A stretch of DNA of 64,000 nucleotides from Acherontichlamydia pituitae (GTDB lineage Bacteria; Chlamydiota; Chlamydiia; Chlamydiales; Rhabdochlamydiaceae), in NCBI GenBank assembly GCA_019634675.1, contig JAHCAX010000001.1, forward strand, positions 992,001 through 1,056,000, read 5' to 3'. The notes under the pieces are model-generated. The model was given only the letters and a program-made list of their open reading frames with translations. It did no database searches and was not told the DNA's origin. Position 1 is the first letter of the stretch. Each line of letters begins with the position of its first letter. Shown piece by piece: positions 26,446 to 35,878 of this stretch. The position numbers were made by a program, and so were the translations under genes.

Positions 26446-27428
26446 ATTTCCAGATCTGCCAATGGATTGGGAATATTGTGAAGACCTGCTGCGAGCTGAG
26501 CAAATTTTTGCTTCATGCTATCTGTTTTTCTGCGAGGGTTGATGATGAGCTTATAGACATAGGAAACCCTCCAGGTCTTCACCTCTTCGGGAATGTGCGA
26601 TTCCTCGATCGTATGGAAGAGGTCGCTTTCGAATAGGACCAGTCGCATATTGTTGGGAGAGGACCTAATGGCGATGCATTGGTCGCTTCCATAGAACGCA
26701 GTTCCCATGCTGTAGCTCGAATGGTAATTTTCTGCATTGACATACAGCATGACCGATACGATCCAGGGATGCCCTTTTTCTCCGTTCACAAAGGTGCTGG
26801 GATGGGATGCGGGCTCCGACGCATATAAGACAGGGATGGCAAATGGAAGTCCTTTTTGGGGGTTGCTGTCCTGGTGCTTGCCCAGTTCCATGCTCTCATG
26901 AGATGCCTCTTCGATGAAATTGCCGATGACAGATGGGGAGCCGTGGCCTGCAGGATCGCATAGTTCCCAAGGCAGGGTTGTGATCTCAGCTCCAAGGCGG
27001 TCGGCCAATGTCCCAAATAGTTTGTAAACCTCGTAGATCGGTTCTGGAGGATGGGAAAAAAATTCCCATCGCTCTTTTCCGTCCATCGAACGGGCAGGCT
27101 TTTCGCCGTTTTCAATAGCCTCGGGGCTTCCATAACTGTTGCGGCTAAATGTCGCTTGATTAGAAAAAGTTCTGAGCTGTTTTCCCTCTTCTTCCGTGAA
27201 AAAATCATCCAGGATATAGACCTCTTTTCCATCAATGGACGTCGATTGGAGCTGGCTGTTGTTCAGCCGCTTGATTGAAGAGGCATAGGCAATAGGCTCG
27301 AAGTCAAAGACCAATAGAGAGGTCTTAGAAGTCTGGTAATGGAGGTCTGTTAAAACGAGGGCCTTCTTCTTAATTTTGGGTAATTTCGAGGTTTCTGAAT
27401 GTTTCAATTCTGAATTTTTCATAAACAT
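26442..27428 (-). CDS. 2-oxoglutarate/Fe(II)-dependent oxygenase family protein
   Basis: About 328 residues. The Fe(II) facial triad and 2-oxoglutarate anchor are visible from the chosen start: H185 and D187 in GKHQDSNP, H272 in FESDLFHTIEES, and R287 in TWRVSYVYKL, embedded in a beta-rich region. Such enzymes hydroxylate proteins, nucleic acids or small molecules using O2 and 2-oxoglutarate. ATG 27428 is preceded by AGGA at good distance; an ATG at 27452 adds eight residues. No signal peptide. It is divergent from the methyltransferase-like gene 65 bases away. The substrate is unknown; prolyl-4-hydroxylase-like is the nearest general type. Confidence 0.72.
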   Translation of the reverse strand: MFMKNSELKHSETSKLPKIKKKALVLTDLHYQTSKTSLLVFDFEPIAYASSIKRLNNSQLQSTSIDGKEVYILDDFFTEEEGKQLRTFSNQATFSRNSYGSPEAIENGEKPARSMDGKERWEFFSHPPEPIYEVYKLFGTLADRLGAEITTLPWELCDPAGHGSPSVIGNFIEEASHESMELGKHQDSNPQKGLPFAIPVLYASEPASHPSTFVNGEKGHPWIVSVMLYVNAENYHSSYSMGTAFYGSDQCIAIRSSPNNMRLVLFESDLFHTIEESHIPEEVKTWRVSYVYKLIINPRRKTDSMKQKFAQLAAGLHNIPNPLADLEI

Positions 27429-27493
27429 CCTATTCCTATTAATAATTTCCACGTATAAAGAAATTAGATGTTTTTGGGAATAGGAGTTGTCAT

Positions 27494-28297
27494 ATGGATA
27501 AGAATTGGGAAGAGACAGCAGTCAAGGAAATTGTCCTCATGCTGCATCCTGTCGGAGATGTGCTGGAAATTCGGTACGCATCAGGACTTGCAGCCAAGCT
27601 GATCCAGGAACAGCATCCTAAAAGCCATACGATCATAGAACCAGATCAGGCTCTTGCCAAGAAAGCAATGACCGTTCCAAAAGCGACCGTGATCCAAAAC
27701 TCATGGAAGCAAGCGCTTCTTCAGCTCGGGACCTTCGATGCCATTTTGCTGGGGCGGGATTTTGGCGATGTTCAGAATGCAGGGTTGAAAGAGCATCATG
27801 GCCTTGCGACGATGGCTCTCGGCAAAGAAAAAGATTTGCATGAGATGATTGAAAAGCAGTTGCCGGAGCTTGCTCAGATCAAGTATTCCGACAAGGACTT
27901 GGAAACATTTTGCAGGCAGCTTGAACAGGATCATCGGAAAGATCTGCCCCGTTTCTTGCATCAGCTCAAGCAAAGAGGGCAGATCACAGAGGCGCAGTAT
28001 GAAAAAGTGCATGCTGAGCACAAGCTTCCAAAAGAACAGTCCCAGGCGCTCCCAGTCCGCATCGAGCAGAGTTCCGATATGATCTTTGAAGTGCTCTCAA
28101 TTTGTCTTGACAAGCATATGCGCAAAGGGAGCCGTTTTGTTTGCTTTCTGGATGAGTCCAATTATGAAAACCCATCCTTCTTTGATCGGGTGATCACAAA
28201 TCCATTTGTCAATTATCAGGAAAAGCGGATCAAGGGGACGAGTTCTTCGGGGGTTGAAAAATCCGTATTAGCAATGCTCGTAGAAAAACAAGGATAG
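27494..28297 (+). CDS. Methyltransferase-like protein
   Basis: A 267-residue cytoplasmic protein. The N-terminal half resembles a SAM-dependent Rossmann fold: VLEIRYASGLAAKLI as a degenerate motif I, HTIIEPD as the acidic end of strand 2, and FDAILLGRDFGD as strand 4. The usual GxGxG is weak (RYASG), so SAM binding is uncertain. A charged helical insert (about 110-185) interrupts the fold. The closest general type I can think of is guanidinoacetate-methyltransferase-like. The EamA transporter gene follows after 5 bases, so the two are cotranscribed. Confidence 0.6.
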   Translation: MDKNWEETAVKEIVLMLHPVGDVLEIRYASGLAAKLIQEQHPKSHTIIEPDQALAKKAMTVPKATVIQNSWKQALLQLGTFDAILLGRDFGDVQNAGLKEHHGLATMALGKEKDLHEMIEKQLPELAQIKYSDKDLETFCRQLEQDHRKDLPRFLHQLKQRGQITEAQYEKVHAEHKLPKEQSQALPVRIEQSSDMIFEVLSICLDKHMRKGSRFVCFLDESNYENPSFFDRVITNPFVNYQEKRIKGTSSSGVEKSVLAMLVEKQG

Positions 28298-28302
28298 GCA
28301 AG

Positions 28303-29214
28303 ATGAAACTAAGAAGCCCCTTTACGACTTTTATCCTATTGATCTTAATCTGGGGGATGAACTTCCCCATTTCTAAGATCGGATTGGAGCATATCAGTGC
28401 AACCCATTTCATCCTGCTCCGTTTTATTTTTGCGACGATCACGATGTTTTTGATCGTCATCGGCAGCAACAATTTCGTGATACCTCGGAAAAAGGACCTG
28501 CCAGTCGTCCTTGTTGTCAGTTTATTTCAAATTGCATTGACCCTTTTTCTGTCCAACTATGGCCTGTCGATCCTTGGAGCTGGAAAAGCGAGCTTCCTTA
28601 TCTATACGACATCGGTCTGGGTTATCCCTCTTTCCCTATTTTGGGGGAGCAAGCTGGCGGGCTTGGACTGGACGAGTTTTTTGTTGGGCATCATTGGCGT
28701 GCTGCTTTTTGTCAATCCTTTGTATCTCAATTGGCATGAGAGGATTTGGATCGGAGATGCGGCGATGTTAGCAGGTTCTCTTTGCTGGGCGATAGGGATC
28801 ATGTTCGCCCGCCATATGAAATGGCACCGCCCTCCGCTTCAACTGCTTCCATGGCAGCTCTTGTTTGCATCTTTCTGCACGTTTGTTTGGGCATATCTTG
28901 AAGGGGAGCATTTTGCTCTACCCGATCTGAACTTCCCAACGTTGGGATCGGTCTTTTATGCAGGGTCCATTGCGACTGCCGTGGGATATTGGCTCATGAT
29001 CCATGTGAGCATTAAACTGAGACCTTCCGTGACTTCGTTAGGCTTAATTTTTGTTCCAATTATTTCTCTTTTCTTGTCCTATTTGTTTCTGGACGAGCAT
29101 GTAGACTTAAAGACGTTAAGCGCTTCGGGTCTTATCATAGCAGGGATCATCCTCCATATTTACTCGGAAAGGAGAAAGGCTCGCCAGGAGCAGTGCTTCA
29201 AAGAGGTTCCCTGA
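28303..29214 (+). CDS. EamA-family (DMT) metabolite transporter
   Basis: A 303-residue inner-membrane protein with about ten hydrophobic helices arranged as two five-helix halves. The typical signatures are LIWGMNFPISKIGLE near the start and the second-half repeat LAGSLCWAIGIMFARH. The C-terminus is basic (YSERRKARQ). Family members export or import amino acids, nucleotide sugars or S-adenosylmethionine; chlamydial relatives include a SAM transporter. That the upstream gene is methyltransferase-like makes a SAM link tempting but unproven. Confidence 0.85.
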   Translation: MKLRSPFTTFILLILIWGMNFPISKIGLEHISATHFILLRFIFATITMFLIVIGSNNFVIPRKKDLPVVLVVSLFQIALTLFLSNYGLSILGAGKASFLIYTTSVWVIPLSLFWGSKLAGLDWTSFLLGIIGVLLFVNPLYLNWHERIWIGDAAMLAGSLCWAIGIMFARHMKWHRPPLQLLPWQLLFASFCTFVWAYLEGEHFALPDLNFPTLGSVFYAGSIATAVGYWLMIHVSIKLRPSVTSLGLIFVPIISLFLSYLFLDEHVDLKTLSASGLIIAGIILHIYSERRKARQEQCFKEVP

Positions 29215-29394
29215 AGTCAGCTATGATCAGTTTTTATTTCCAAGGATTGCAACGCGGGCGTCCATTCCAGTAGGTTGGAAGGAAGAGTTGCTCATTTCTA
29301 AGATTAATAAAATTCTTGATGTAAACTAAAACTTTCTGTTACTCATTCATCTTTGATAAACAGTTGTTTCGTTCAAACTCATGGAGATGAACCG

Positions 29395-30492
29395 ATGAGA
29401 AAATCGAATTTATTGCTGCTGTCTTTCTGTGCACTTTCCTCTTTGTCTGCTGCTGAAACGAGCCCTTCTTCAGTTCAACCTCAGGAACCTCAAGGGGTCA
29501 CTACCCAACCTAAGTATGTTGTTACTCCACCTGTTGCTCCTGTGGTCAGCCATGGGGCAGATTTTCTGATTACGGCCGATTTTATTTGGTGGAAAAGGAC
29601 GATGAACAATTATCAGTATGTTGCCAATGGCACTCATCCTACTGTGAACACAACAACTAGCGTAAAGAAGGGGCACTTAAAATCCGCTCCTTTTGACTTT
29701 GAGCCCGGGTTCAAGGTTGGCGCAGGACTTCATTTTGCTCACGATGGATGGGACCTCTACGCCCAATACACTTGGCTTAGGGGCGAAGAAAAAGAGAATG
29801 CCATGAGATTTGATGCGGCAAAAGGGTTGTTCTCGGCATTTTATTTGCTTAACAACGGCGGAGCATTTTCTTACCGCATCCCTACTAAGGCTTCTGCTGA
29901 ATTCGAGCAGCATTTCAATGTTCTAGATCTCGAGCTTGGCCGTAATTTTTTTATTAGCCGTTATTTGACTTTAAGGCCTCATTTTGGACTGAAGTCGGCA
30001 TGGTTAAAGGATGACCTGGATTTGGATTATATTTTTGGGCCAACATCAGTTCTGCCAAATGTTAACAAGTGGGATCTAGATCTGGACCAAAAAATGTGGT
30101 CGATTGGTTTACGTGCAGGTTTAGATACTGTATGGCATTTTACCAAGCATTGGGGACTCTATGGCAACTTATCGATTTCTCCCTTATGGACGTCTTTCGA
30201 TTCGCGCGCAAAGCAGATAGAAACCGTTCGAGCAAACACTGCCAGTCCTTTCTTAAATGTTACAACCCAAAACACATCAGCTAAGAATCAGCAGATCGTG
30301 ACGGTAATTGAAATGAGTCTAGGACTAACTTATATGACATGGTTTTATAAAGACCGCTATCAGCTAACTCTTCAAGCCGGATGGGAAGAACAAGTTTGGA
30401 TGGATTATAATCTTTTAATTAACACAGTAGAATACCGCGCTGGAAACATGAATATTCAAGGGCTTACCGTCAAAGCAGGCTTTGAGTTTTAA
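29395..30492 (+). CDS. Legionella-type major outer-membrane protein homologue 1
   Basis: About 365 residues with a signal peptide (MRKSNLLLLSFCALSSLSAA), a Pro/Gln/Thr-rich linker and a beta-barrel domain. The barrel begins with LITADFIWWKRTMNNYQY and DFEPGFKVGAGLHF and ends in VKAGFEF, with the terminal Phe of outer-membrane proteins. The FIWWK and PGFKVG patterns match the Legionella outer-membrane porin family (OMP/MOMP-like) expanded in some chlamydia-like organisms. ATG 29395 follows GGAG at good distance; an upstream ATG at 29353 lacks a signal context. The likely function is a porin. Confidence 0.82.
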   Translation: MRKSNLLLLSFCALSSLSAAETSPSSVQPQEPQGVTTQPKYVVTPPVAPVVSHGADFLITADFIWWKRTMNNYQYVANGTHPTVNTTTSVKKGHLKSAPFDFEPGFKVGAGLHFAHDGWDLYAQYTWLRGEEKENAMRFDAAKGLFSAFYLLNNGGAFSYRIPTKASAEFEQHFNVLDLELGRNFFISRYLTLRPHFGLKSAWLKDDLDLDYIFGPTSVLPNVNKWDLDLDQKMWSIGLRAGLDTVWHFTKHWGLYGNLSISPLWTSFDSRAKQIETVRANTASPFLNVTTQNTSAKNQQIVTVIEMSLGLTYMTWFYKDRYQLTLQAGWEEQVWMDYNLLINTVEYRAGNMNIQGLTVKAGFEF

Positions 30493-30661
30493 GGAAAACG
30501 AACCCAGCTTATTTCTAGTAAAAAATGACCTGTTCCTGCAGAGCTTTGTCTGTTCACGCTAATTGCAAATGGTCTCAACTTCATCGATTTTTTCTTGGAG
30601 CTGGAATTGGAGAAGTTTCTCTGCAGGATCGGGTGCTTTATATCTGTATTAGAGCAGGAGG

Positions 30662-31549
30662 TCACCCGGTTTCAATGATCTCCGAGAGGCGGTTTTCGAG
30701 GTAGTTGTAGAGCTCCGGGTGGTACTTGTCCAACCATCTACTGAGCCGTCTTGTTTTAACAACGATCTCTTTTTTGTAGTTGCCGGGGATTTTCATCCTT
30801 TCGTCCGGCACCCAAGAGCTTAAGTCGATGGTCACCGGTCGGTCTCCGATATAGCCGAAATTGTTGCGCAGCGCATGGTCTGCATCCCGGACGCCCGATT
30901 TATAGATGCTCAAGATGCAATCGAGCATGTCGTCGATCGCCTTTTTAGCGCCTGGGATATCTTTCTTTTTCACAAGTTTTTGTATATGGGGGAAGATCAG
31001 TTCAGCTCGCTCTTGGACGATGAACTCGGTCTTGTCCAGGTCGATCGTGTAACAGACTCCGATATGGTCGTAAAGGGTAACAGTGGGATGCAGACCTTCT
31101 GTCTTATTGATGTGAACGTATTGGATCCCCGATTGCTCTTTGAGCTTCGTATACAGCAACGTGCAGCTGATGAAGTTAAACGGTTGGAAATAGTAGGGAA
31201 GGTAGTTGTCGGGAGGGCTTTTTAATAGAAGTTTATTAAAGGAGAAATCGCGCAGAATATTTTGAGGGTAGAGATGGCTGTGCTTGAAAAATTTGATCAC
31301 CGTCTTTTGGTCCTGCCCTAAGAATGCGTGGCACCATCCTCCTGATCCTAGAAGGGTAAATGGCTGTTCAAGCAGGTGATTGATGCGGGCCATCTCTTCA
31401 TTGCTAAGAGGCGGTACTTCCCAGCGCTCTTCATTAGGCAAATTGGAAATGAGGTGGTAATAGCGGAATCCCTTTGTTTGGCTTTCCGCAAAAAAATAAA
31501 GGCCTGCGGCGCATCCGATGATGAGGAAAAGGCGGAATATGGCTTTCAT
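30662..31549 (-). CDS. Secreted or membrane-anchored kinase-like protein B
   Basis: A 295-residue paralogue of the gene at 24280-25188. The hydrophobic N-terminus (residues 4-21) is a signal peptide or anchor. A glycine loop GSGGWC (68-73) and VIKF (K86) are followed by VRDADHALRNNFGYIGDRPV and TIDLSSW near 215-245. The order and spacing fit a divergent protein-kinase-like or aminoglycoside-kinase-like fold (inference). Here the metal-binding position reads TIDLS rather than DFG. The start overlaps the stop of clpB by 4 bases (ATGA), so translation is probably coupled to clpB. Confidence 0.7.
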   Translation of the reverse strand: MKAIFRLFLIIGCAAGLYFFAESQTKGFRYYHLISNLPNEERWEVPPLSNEEMARINHLLEQPFTLLGSGGWCHAFLGQDQKTVIKFFKHSHLYPQNILRDFSFNKLLLKSPPDNYLPYYFQPFNFISCTLLYTKLKEQSGIQYVHINKTEGLHPTVTLYDHIGVCYTIDLDKTEFIVQERAELIFPHIQKLVKKKDIPGAKKAIDDMLDCILSIYKSGVRDADHALRNNFGYIGDRPVTIDLSSWVPDERMKIPGNYKKEIVVKTRRLSRWLDKYHPELYNYLENRLSEIIETG

Positions 31550-34164
31550 TTTGATTTTCCGTTTGCTTTAAAGGAGATGCTCTCTTCCCCATCTTTGCTT
31601 TTTTGCATGGAGAGGAGAATGGTCTGTTCATTTTTAATCTCTCCCTTAAGAAGAGCGGTCGAGAGGACATTGACGACCTCTTGCTGGATCAGCCGTTTTA
31701 AGGGACGGGCCCCGTAGAACGGATCGTACCCTTTTTGCGCGAGGTAGCTCAAGACTGGCTTGTCCCACTCCAGATGGATGCTCCGTTCCAGCAGCCGTTT
31801 GGCCACGCGGTTCAGTTGGATCAGGACGATCTTTTCCATATCTTTTTCTTGCAGAGGCAGGAAGGGCAGGATGTCGTCAAGGCGGTTTAGGAATTCAGGA
31901 CGGAAATGGGCCTTTAGGATCGGTTCGACGATGCTATAGACGGCATCTTTGGTCCATTCAGGAGAATGGGTGCGGATTTTTTCGAGGAGCTGTTCCGAGC
32001 CTAAGTTAGAGGTCATGATGAAAAGGGCATTTTTGCAGTTGACCATTCGGCCTTTGCTATCGGTGATCCTTCCGTCGTCAAAAATTTGGAGGAGGATATT
32101 GAAGACATCGTGGTGCGCTTTTTCTATCTCGTCGAAGAGGACCACGGCATAGGGCCTTCTGCGGAGCGCTTCTGTGAGCTGGCCGCCCTCCTCGTACCCG
32201 ACATATCCGGGAGGAGACCCGATCAGCTTGGCAATGCTGTGCTTTTCCATGTACTCCGACATATCGACACGGATGATCGCTTCTTCTTGGTTAAAGAGCT
32301 GGTCGGCAAGGGCTTTGGCAAGCTCTGTTTTTCCAACTCCCGTAGGACCGATAAAGAGGAAGACGCCGACAGGGCGGGATGGGTCGTTAAGACCGGCGCG
32401 CGACCTGCGGATCGCTTCGCTGACCGCTTGGACGGCAAAGGGTTGGCCAACGACCCGTTCAGAAAGGATTTTTTCCAGGTGGAGCAGCCGCTCTGCTTCG
32501 CCTCCGAGCATCTTGTTGACCGGGATGCCGGTCCATTTAGCGACGATCTGAGCAATGAGCGGTTCGTCGACCTCTTCTTGAAGGAGGCGGTTGGGCTTTT
32601 CGTTCAATGTCTTTTGGGCCTCTTCCAGCTCTTTTTTCATTTTGGGGATGGCGTTATAGCGCAGTTCTGCCACCTTGTTGTAGTCGGCTCCGCGTTCTGC
32701 TTCTTCTTCTTGGAAACGGAGGGTCTCAAGGGCGTTTTTTTTCTCTTTGAGCGATTGGATCAGCTTTTTTTCTTGGTTCCATTGCTCGCGCAAAACGGAC
32801 AGGTCCTCTTTGGCCTTGGCAATTTGCCCATCTAATTTTTTCGCTTCTCCTGCGGCGCTTGAGGAATCCTCTCTTTTGAGCGCTTCCTGCTTGACGATCA
32901 TGCTGGAAAGCTCCCTTTCCTTGATATCAATGGGAAGGGGAAGGCTTCCGATCTGCATCCGGATCATGCTGGCGGCTTCGTCGATCAGGTCGATCGCTTT
33001 GTCGGGCAGGCGGCGGTCGGTGATGTAGCGGTTCGAAAGAAGGACGGCAGCGTGCAAAGCTCCTTCGGTGATGTGGACTCCGTGAAAGATCTCGTAACGC
33101 TCGCGAAGGCCTCTTAAGATCGCAATCGTGTCGTCGACGGAAGGTTCTTGGACGAAAACGGTTTGAAACCGGCGCTCTAGGGCAGCATCCTTTTCGATGT
33201 ACTTTTGGTATTCGTTGAGGGTCGTTGCGCCGATGCAGTGGAGCGTTCCTCGGGCAAGGGCAGGCTTAAGAAGATTTGCGGCGTCCATGGCCCCTTCAGC
33301 GGCGCCGGCGCCGACAAGCGTGTGGACCTCGTCAATAAAAAGAAGGGTCTTGCCAGAGCCCTCTTCAATTTCCTTTAAAATCCCTTTTAACCTCTCTTCA
33401 AATTCCCCTCTGTACTTAGTTCCTGCAATGAGGCTTCCCATATCGAGGACATAGAGCTGTTTGTCTTTAAGGGAATCGGGGACGTCTCCTTGGACAATGC
33501 GCAGAGCAAGTCCTTCTGCAATAGCTGTTTTTCCAACGCCAGGTTCTCCGATTAAAAGAGGGTTGTTCTTGGTGCGGCGGCTCAAGACCTGCATCGTCCT
33601 GCGGATCTCTTCGTCGCGGCCGATAACGGGGTCGAGCTTGCCGTCTTTAGCAAGGGATGTGAGATTGCGGCAGTACTTTGCCAACGCTTGAACGCTGGCT
33701 TCTGCGGTAGGGGAGTCCATACGTGTCGTTCCTCGAATTTGTTTGATCTTTTTTTCTACTTCGCTGAGAGAAATCGGAGAATTTTTTTTCCAGGTGGCAA
33801 AAGGTTCTCCTCCCGACTGCCAAAATGCATAGAAAAAATGATCGCTGCTTAAATAGGTGTCGTTCCATTTTTTAGCAATGGCTTGCGCCTCTGCTATCCG
33901 GTTTTGCAATTGGGATGAAACGGCGGGGGCTTGGGAAGCTTCAGCGAAAGTGGGAACTTTTGCAAGGGCTGTCTTGATCTGTTGCGGCAGTGTTGCGGCA
34001 TTGAGGTTTAAAGAGGAGGACAGCGTTGAAAAGTATCCTTGGGGATCTTCTAAAAAACCTAGGAGAAGGTGGTTTTCTCCTACTTCGGTATGCTGATGCT
34101 CTTGCGCATAGCTAAAAGCCTTTTCTAAGGCATCTCGAACGTTTTCAGTGAATTGTGGAGACAT
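31546..34164 (-). CDS. clpB: Chaperone ClpB (Hsp104 family disaggregase)
   Basis: An 872-residue AAA+ disaggregase that works with DnaK to rescue aggregated proteins. An N-terminal Clp_N repeat domain is followed by the first AAA module with Walker A GEPGVGKTA, the coiled-coil M domain (around 400-530, rich in E, K, L), the second AAA module with GPTGVGKTE, and the C-terminal ClpB domain. The start MSPQFTENVRDAL at 34164 is supported by AGAGG six bases upstream; a longer in-frame reading to 34233 is not family-like. The kinase-like gene B overlaps its stop. No CIRCE element is seen upstream. Confidence 0.96.
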   Translation of the reverse strand: MSPQFTENVRDALEKAFSYAQEHQHTEVGENHLLLGFLEDPQGYFSTLSSSLNLNAATLPQQIKTALAKVPTFAEASQAPAVSSQLQNRIAEAQAIAKKWNDTYLSSDHFFYAFWQSGGEPFATWKKNSPISLSEVEKKIKQIRGTTRMDSPTAEASVQALAKYCRNLTSLAKDGKLDPVIGRDEEIRRTMQVLSRRTKNNPLLIGEPGVGKTAIAEGLALRIVQGDVPDSLKDKQLYVLDMGSLIAGTKYRGEFEERLKGILKEIEEGSGKTLLFIDEVHTLVGAGAAEGAMDAANLLKPALARGTLHCIGATTLNEYQKYIEKDAALERRFQTVFVQEPSVDDTIAILRGLRERYEIFHGVHITEGALHAAVLLSNRYITDRRLPDKAIDLIDEAASMIRMQIGSLPLPIDIKERELSSMIVKQEALKREDSSSAAGEAKKLDGQIAKAKEDLSVLREQWNQEKKLIQSLKEKKNALETLRFQEEEAERGADYNKVAELRYNAIPKMKKELEEAQKTLNEKPNRLLQEEVDEPLIAQIVAKWTGIPVNKMLGGEAERLLHLEKILSERVVGQPFAVQAVSEAIRRSRAGLNDPSRPVGVFLFIGPTGVGKTELAKALADQLFNQEEAIIRVDMSEYMEKHSIAKLIGSPPGYVGYEEGGQLTEALRRRPYAVVLFDEIEKAHHDVFNILLQIFDDGRITDSKGRMVNCKNALFIMTSNLGSEQLLEKIRTHSPEWTKDAVYSIVEPILKAHFRPEFLNRLDDILPFLPLQEKDMEKIVLIQLNRVAKRLLERSIHLEWDKPVLSYLAQKGYDPFYGARPLKRLIQQEVVNVLSTALLKGEIKNEQTILLSMQKSKDGEESISFKANGKSK

Positions 34165-34199
34165 AAAAAACCTCTTATCGGCTCCAATGATCAGAACAA

Positions 34200-34229
34200 A
34201 ATATACCCCTTTGGAACCCTTCCAGTCAA
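34200..34229 (-). promoter_or_regulatory. Putative clpB promoter
   Basis: Minus strand: -35 TTGACT (34224-34229), 18-base spacer, -10 TATATT (34200-34205), about 35 bases before the clpB ATG. A good sigma-70-type match; no heat-shock operator is visible. Confidence 0.6.
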
Positions 34230-34309
34230 TCACCTCTCGTTCTCTCTTGACAATCAGGTTCCTAACAAATTATCTTTCACGCAATATCCTCTATGGAATT
34301 GGTGTTGTG

Positions 34310-35878
34310 ATGAATTGGTTGAATCTGAGAACACTCATTACATTTTTTTTACTTGTTTGTTCTGGAATTTTTCATGCGGCGCATGCCAAAACGGTTTCGT
34401 TCACCATTTTTTCTTTTAATGACGTGTATACGATTTCCCCTGATCGGGATGGCAAGGGGGGGTATGCCGGGCTTTATACCCTTCTCGAAAAAGAGAGGGA
34501 AAAGGCCAAAAACCATATCACAACGGTCAATGGAGATTTTCTCTTTCCTTCCATCCTCTCAGCATTTGACAAAGCTGTGCATCGGATCGAGCTTTTGAAC
34601 GATTTGGGCGTCGATCTCGTGGCATTAGGAAATCACGAGTTTGACTTTGGCCCTGAGATTGTCAAAGAAAGAATAGCTGAATCCAAGTTCCAATGGTTGG
34701 CGGCCAACGCTTTTGATACAGAGTGCCGGTACTTTACGGGTTCCAATCAGACCAAGATCATAGACGTAGAAGGGGTGAAAATTGGTTTTTTTGGCTTAAT
34801 CACTGTAGAAACACCTCTGCTCTCTTCCACAAACCGGAAGGTGTGCTTTACGCCAATTGCCTTTACTGCCAAACAAATGGTGCAGCAACTTAAGAAAGAA
34901 GGCGCCGATGTGATCGTTGCGCTGACCCATCTTTTTATGGAGGAGGACAGGCAATTGGCTGTCGAGGTCCCTGAAATCGATGTGATTCTGGGAGGCCATG
35001 ACCATGATCCGTTTACATGGTACGATGGGAAGACATTTGTTCATAAATCGGGACAAAACGCCCATTTCCTTTCTCGAATTAATTTGCTCATCGAAAAAGA
35101 TGAAAAGACCTCTTTGGTCAAAGTGTTCCCATCTTGGAAAGTCATCGCCAATCATCGGATCCCGGAACATCCTAAAATCGCGGGAAAGATCCAAGGGTAT
35201 GAAGCGCTTTTTGAAGAGCATGCGAAACAATCGGTTGCAATCACGACGACTTTATTGGACAGCAGCGGCGGCAAGGTCCGTTCCCAAGAGTCAACGGTCG
35301 GAAATCTCATTGCAGACGCACTCCGCTTTAGCTGCAATGCAGATGTTGCGATCATCAGCGGCGGCATTATTCGAGGCGATAGGACCTATGCTCCTGGCAC
35401 GATGATCACTTTTAAAGATATCTTGTCAGAGCTTCCCTTCGCCAATATCTGCTATCTCGTGGAGATTACGGGAGAAGAAATTTTGGAGGCTCTTGAAAAT
35501 GGAGTATCGCAAATCGAAGGAAAGGCCGGCCGTTTTGCCCAAGTATCGGGGATAGAATATGCATTCGACTCCAATCAGCTTCCTGGCCGGAGGATAACAC
35601 ATGCAGGGATCAACGGGCTGCCTTTAGACCGCAAAGGGCTCTATCGAGTGGCGACAGTTGACTACATGTATAATGGAGGAGACGGATACAACTGCTTTAA
35701 AAAGGGGAAGCTGCTGATCGGACCCCTTCATCGGATGGAACTTGTGACAGTTGTCGTCGACTATTTGAAAAAGCTGGGAAGGATCCATGCAGCTGTTGAA
35801 GATCGGATCAACTGTGTTCAGTGTTCTAAAGGTCTGGACGACAACTTCTTGACCCAATCTGGCGTAGCTGGCCATTAG
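34310..35878 (+). CDS. 5'-nucleotidase / metallophosphatase family protein, exported
   Basis: About 522 residues. A signal peptide (LRTLITFFLLVCSGIFHAAH) is followed by a calcineurin-like phosphoesterase domain with FSFNDVYTI, GNHEFDFG and GGHDHDPF, and then a 5'-nucleotidase C-terminal domain (from about 340, with STVGNLIADALR and YNGGDGYNCF). UshA-type enzymes hydrolyse nucleotides or UDP-sugars in the periplasm. The first metal motif, usually NDxHG, reads NDVYT, so one metal-ligand His is replaced by Tyr. ATG 34310 gives a proper signal peptide; upstream in-frame ATGs would overlap the clpB promoter region. Confidence 0.85.
   Translation: MNWLNLRTLITFFLLVCSGIFHAAHAKTVSFTIFSFNDVYTISPDRDGKGGYAGLYTLLEKEREKAKNHITTVNGDFLFPSILSAFDKAVHRIELLNDLGVDLVALGNHEFDFGPEIVKERIAESKFQWLAANAFDTECRYFTGSNQTKIIDVEGVKIGFFGLITVETPLLSSTNRKVCFTPIAFTAKQMVQQLKKEGADVIVALTHLFMEEDRQLAVEVPEIDVILGGHDHDPFTWYDGKTFVHKSGQNAHFLSRINLLIEKDEKTSLVKVFPSWKVIANHRIPEHPKIAGKIQGYEALFEEHAKQSVAITTTLLDSSGGKVRSQESTVGNLIADALRFSCNADVAIISGGIIRGDRTYAPGTMITFKDILSELPFANICYLVEITGEEILEALENGVSQIEGKAGRFAQVSGIEYAFDSNQLPGRRITHAGINGLPLDRKGLYRVATVDYMYNGGDGYNCFKKGKLLIGPLHRMELVTVVVDYLKKLGRIHAAVEDRINCVQCSKGLDDNFLTQSGVAGH

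Noticed and set aside
34141..34309. CIRCE heat-shock operator before clpB
   Set aside because: No TTAGCACTC-N9-GAGTGCTAA-like inverted repeat is present; only a sigma-70-type promoter is seen.
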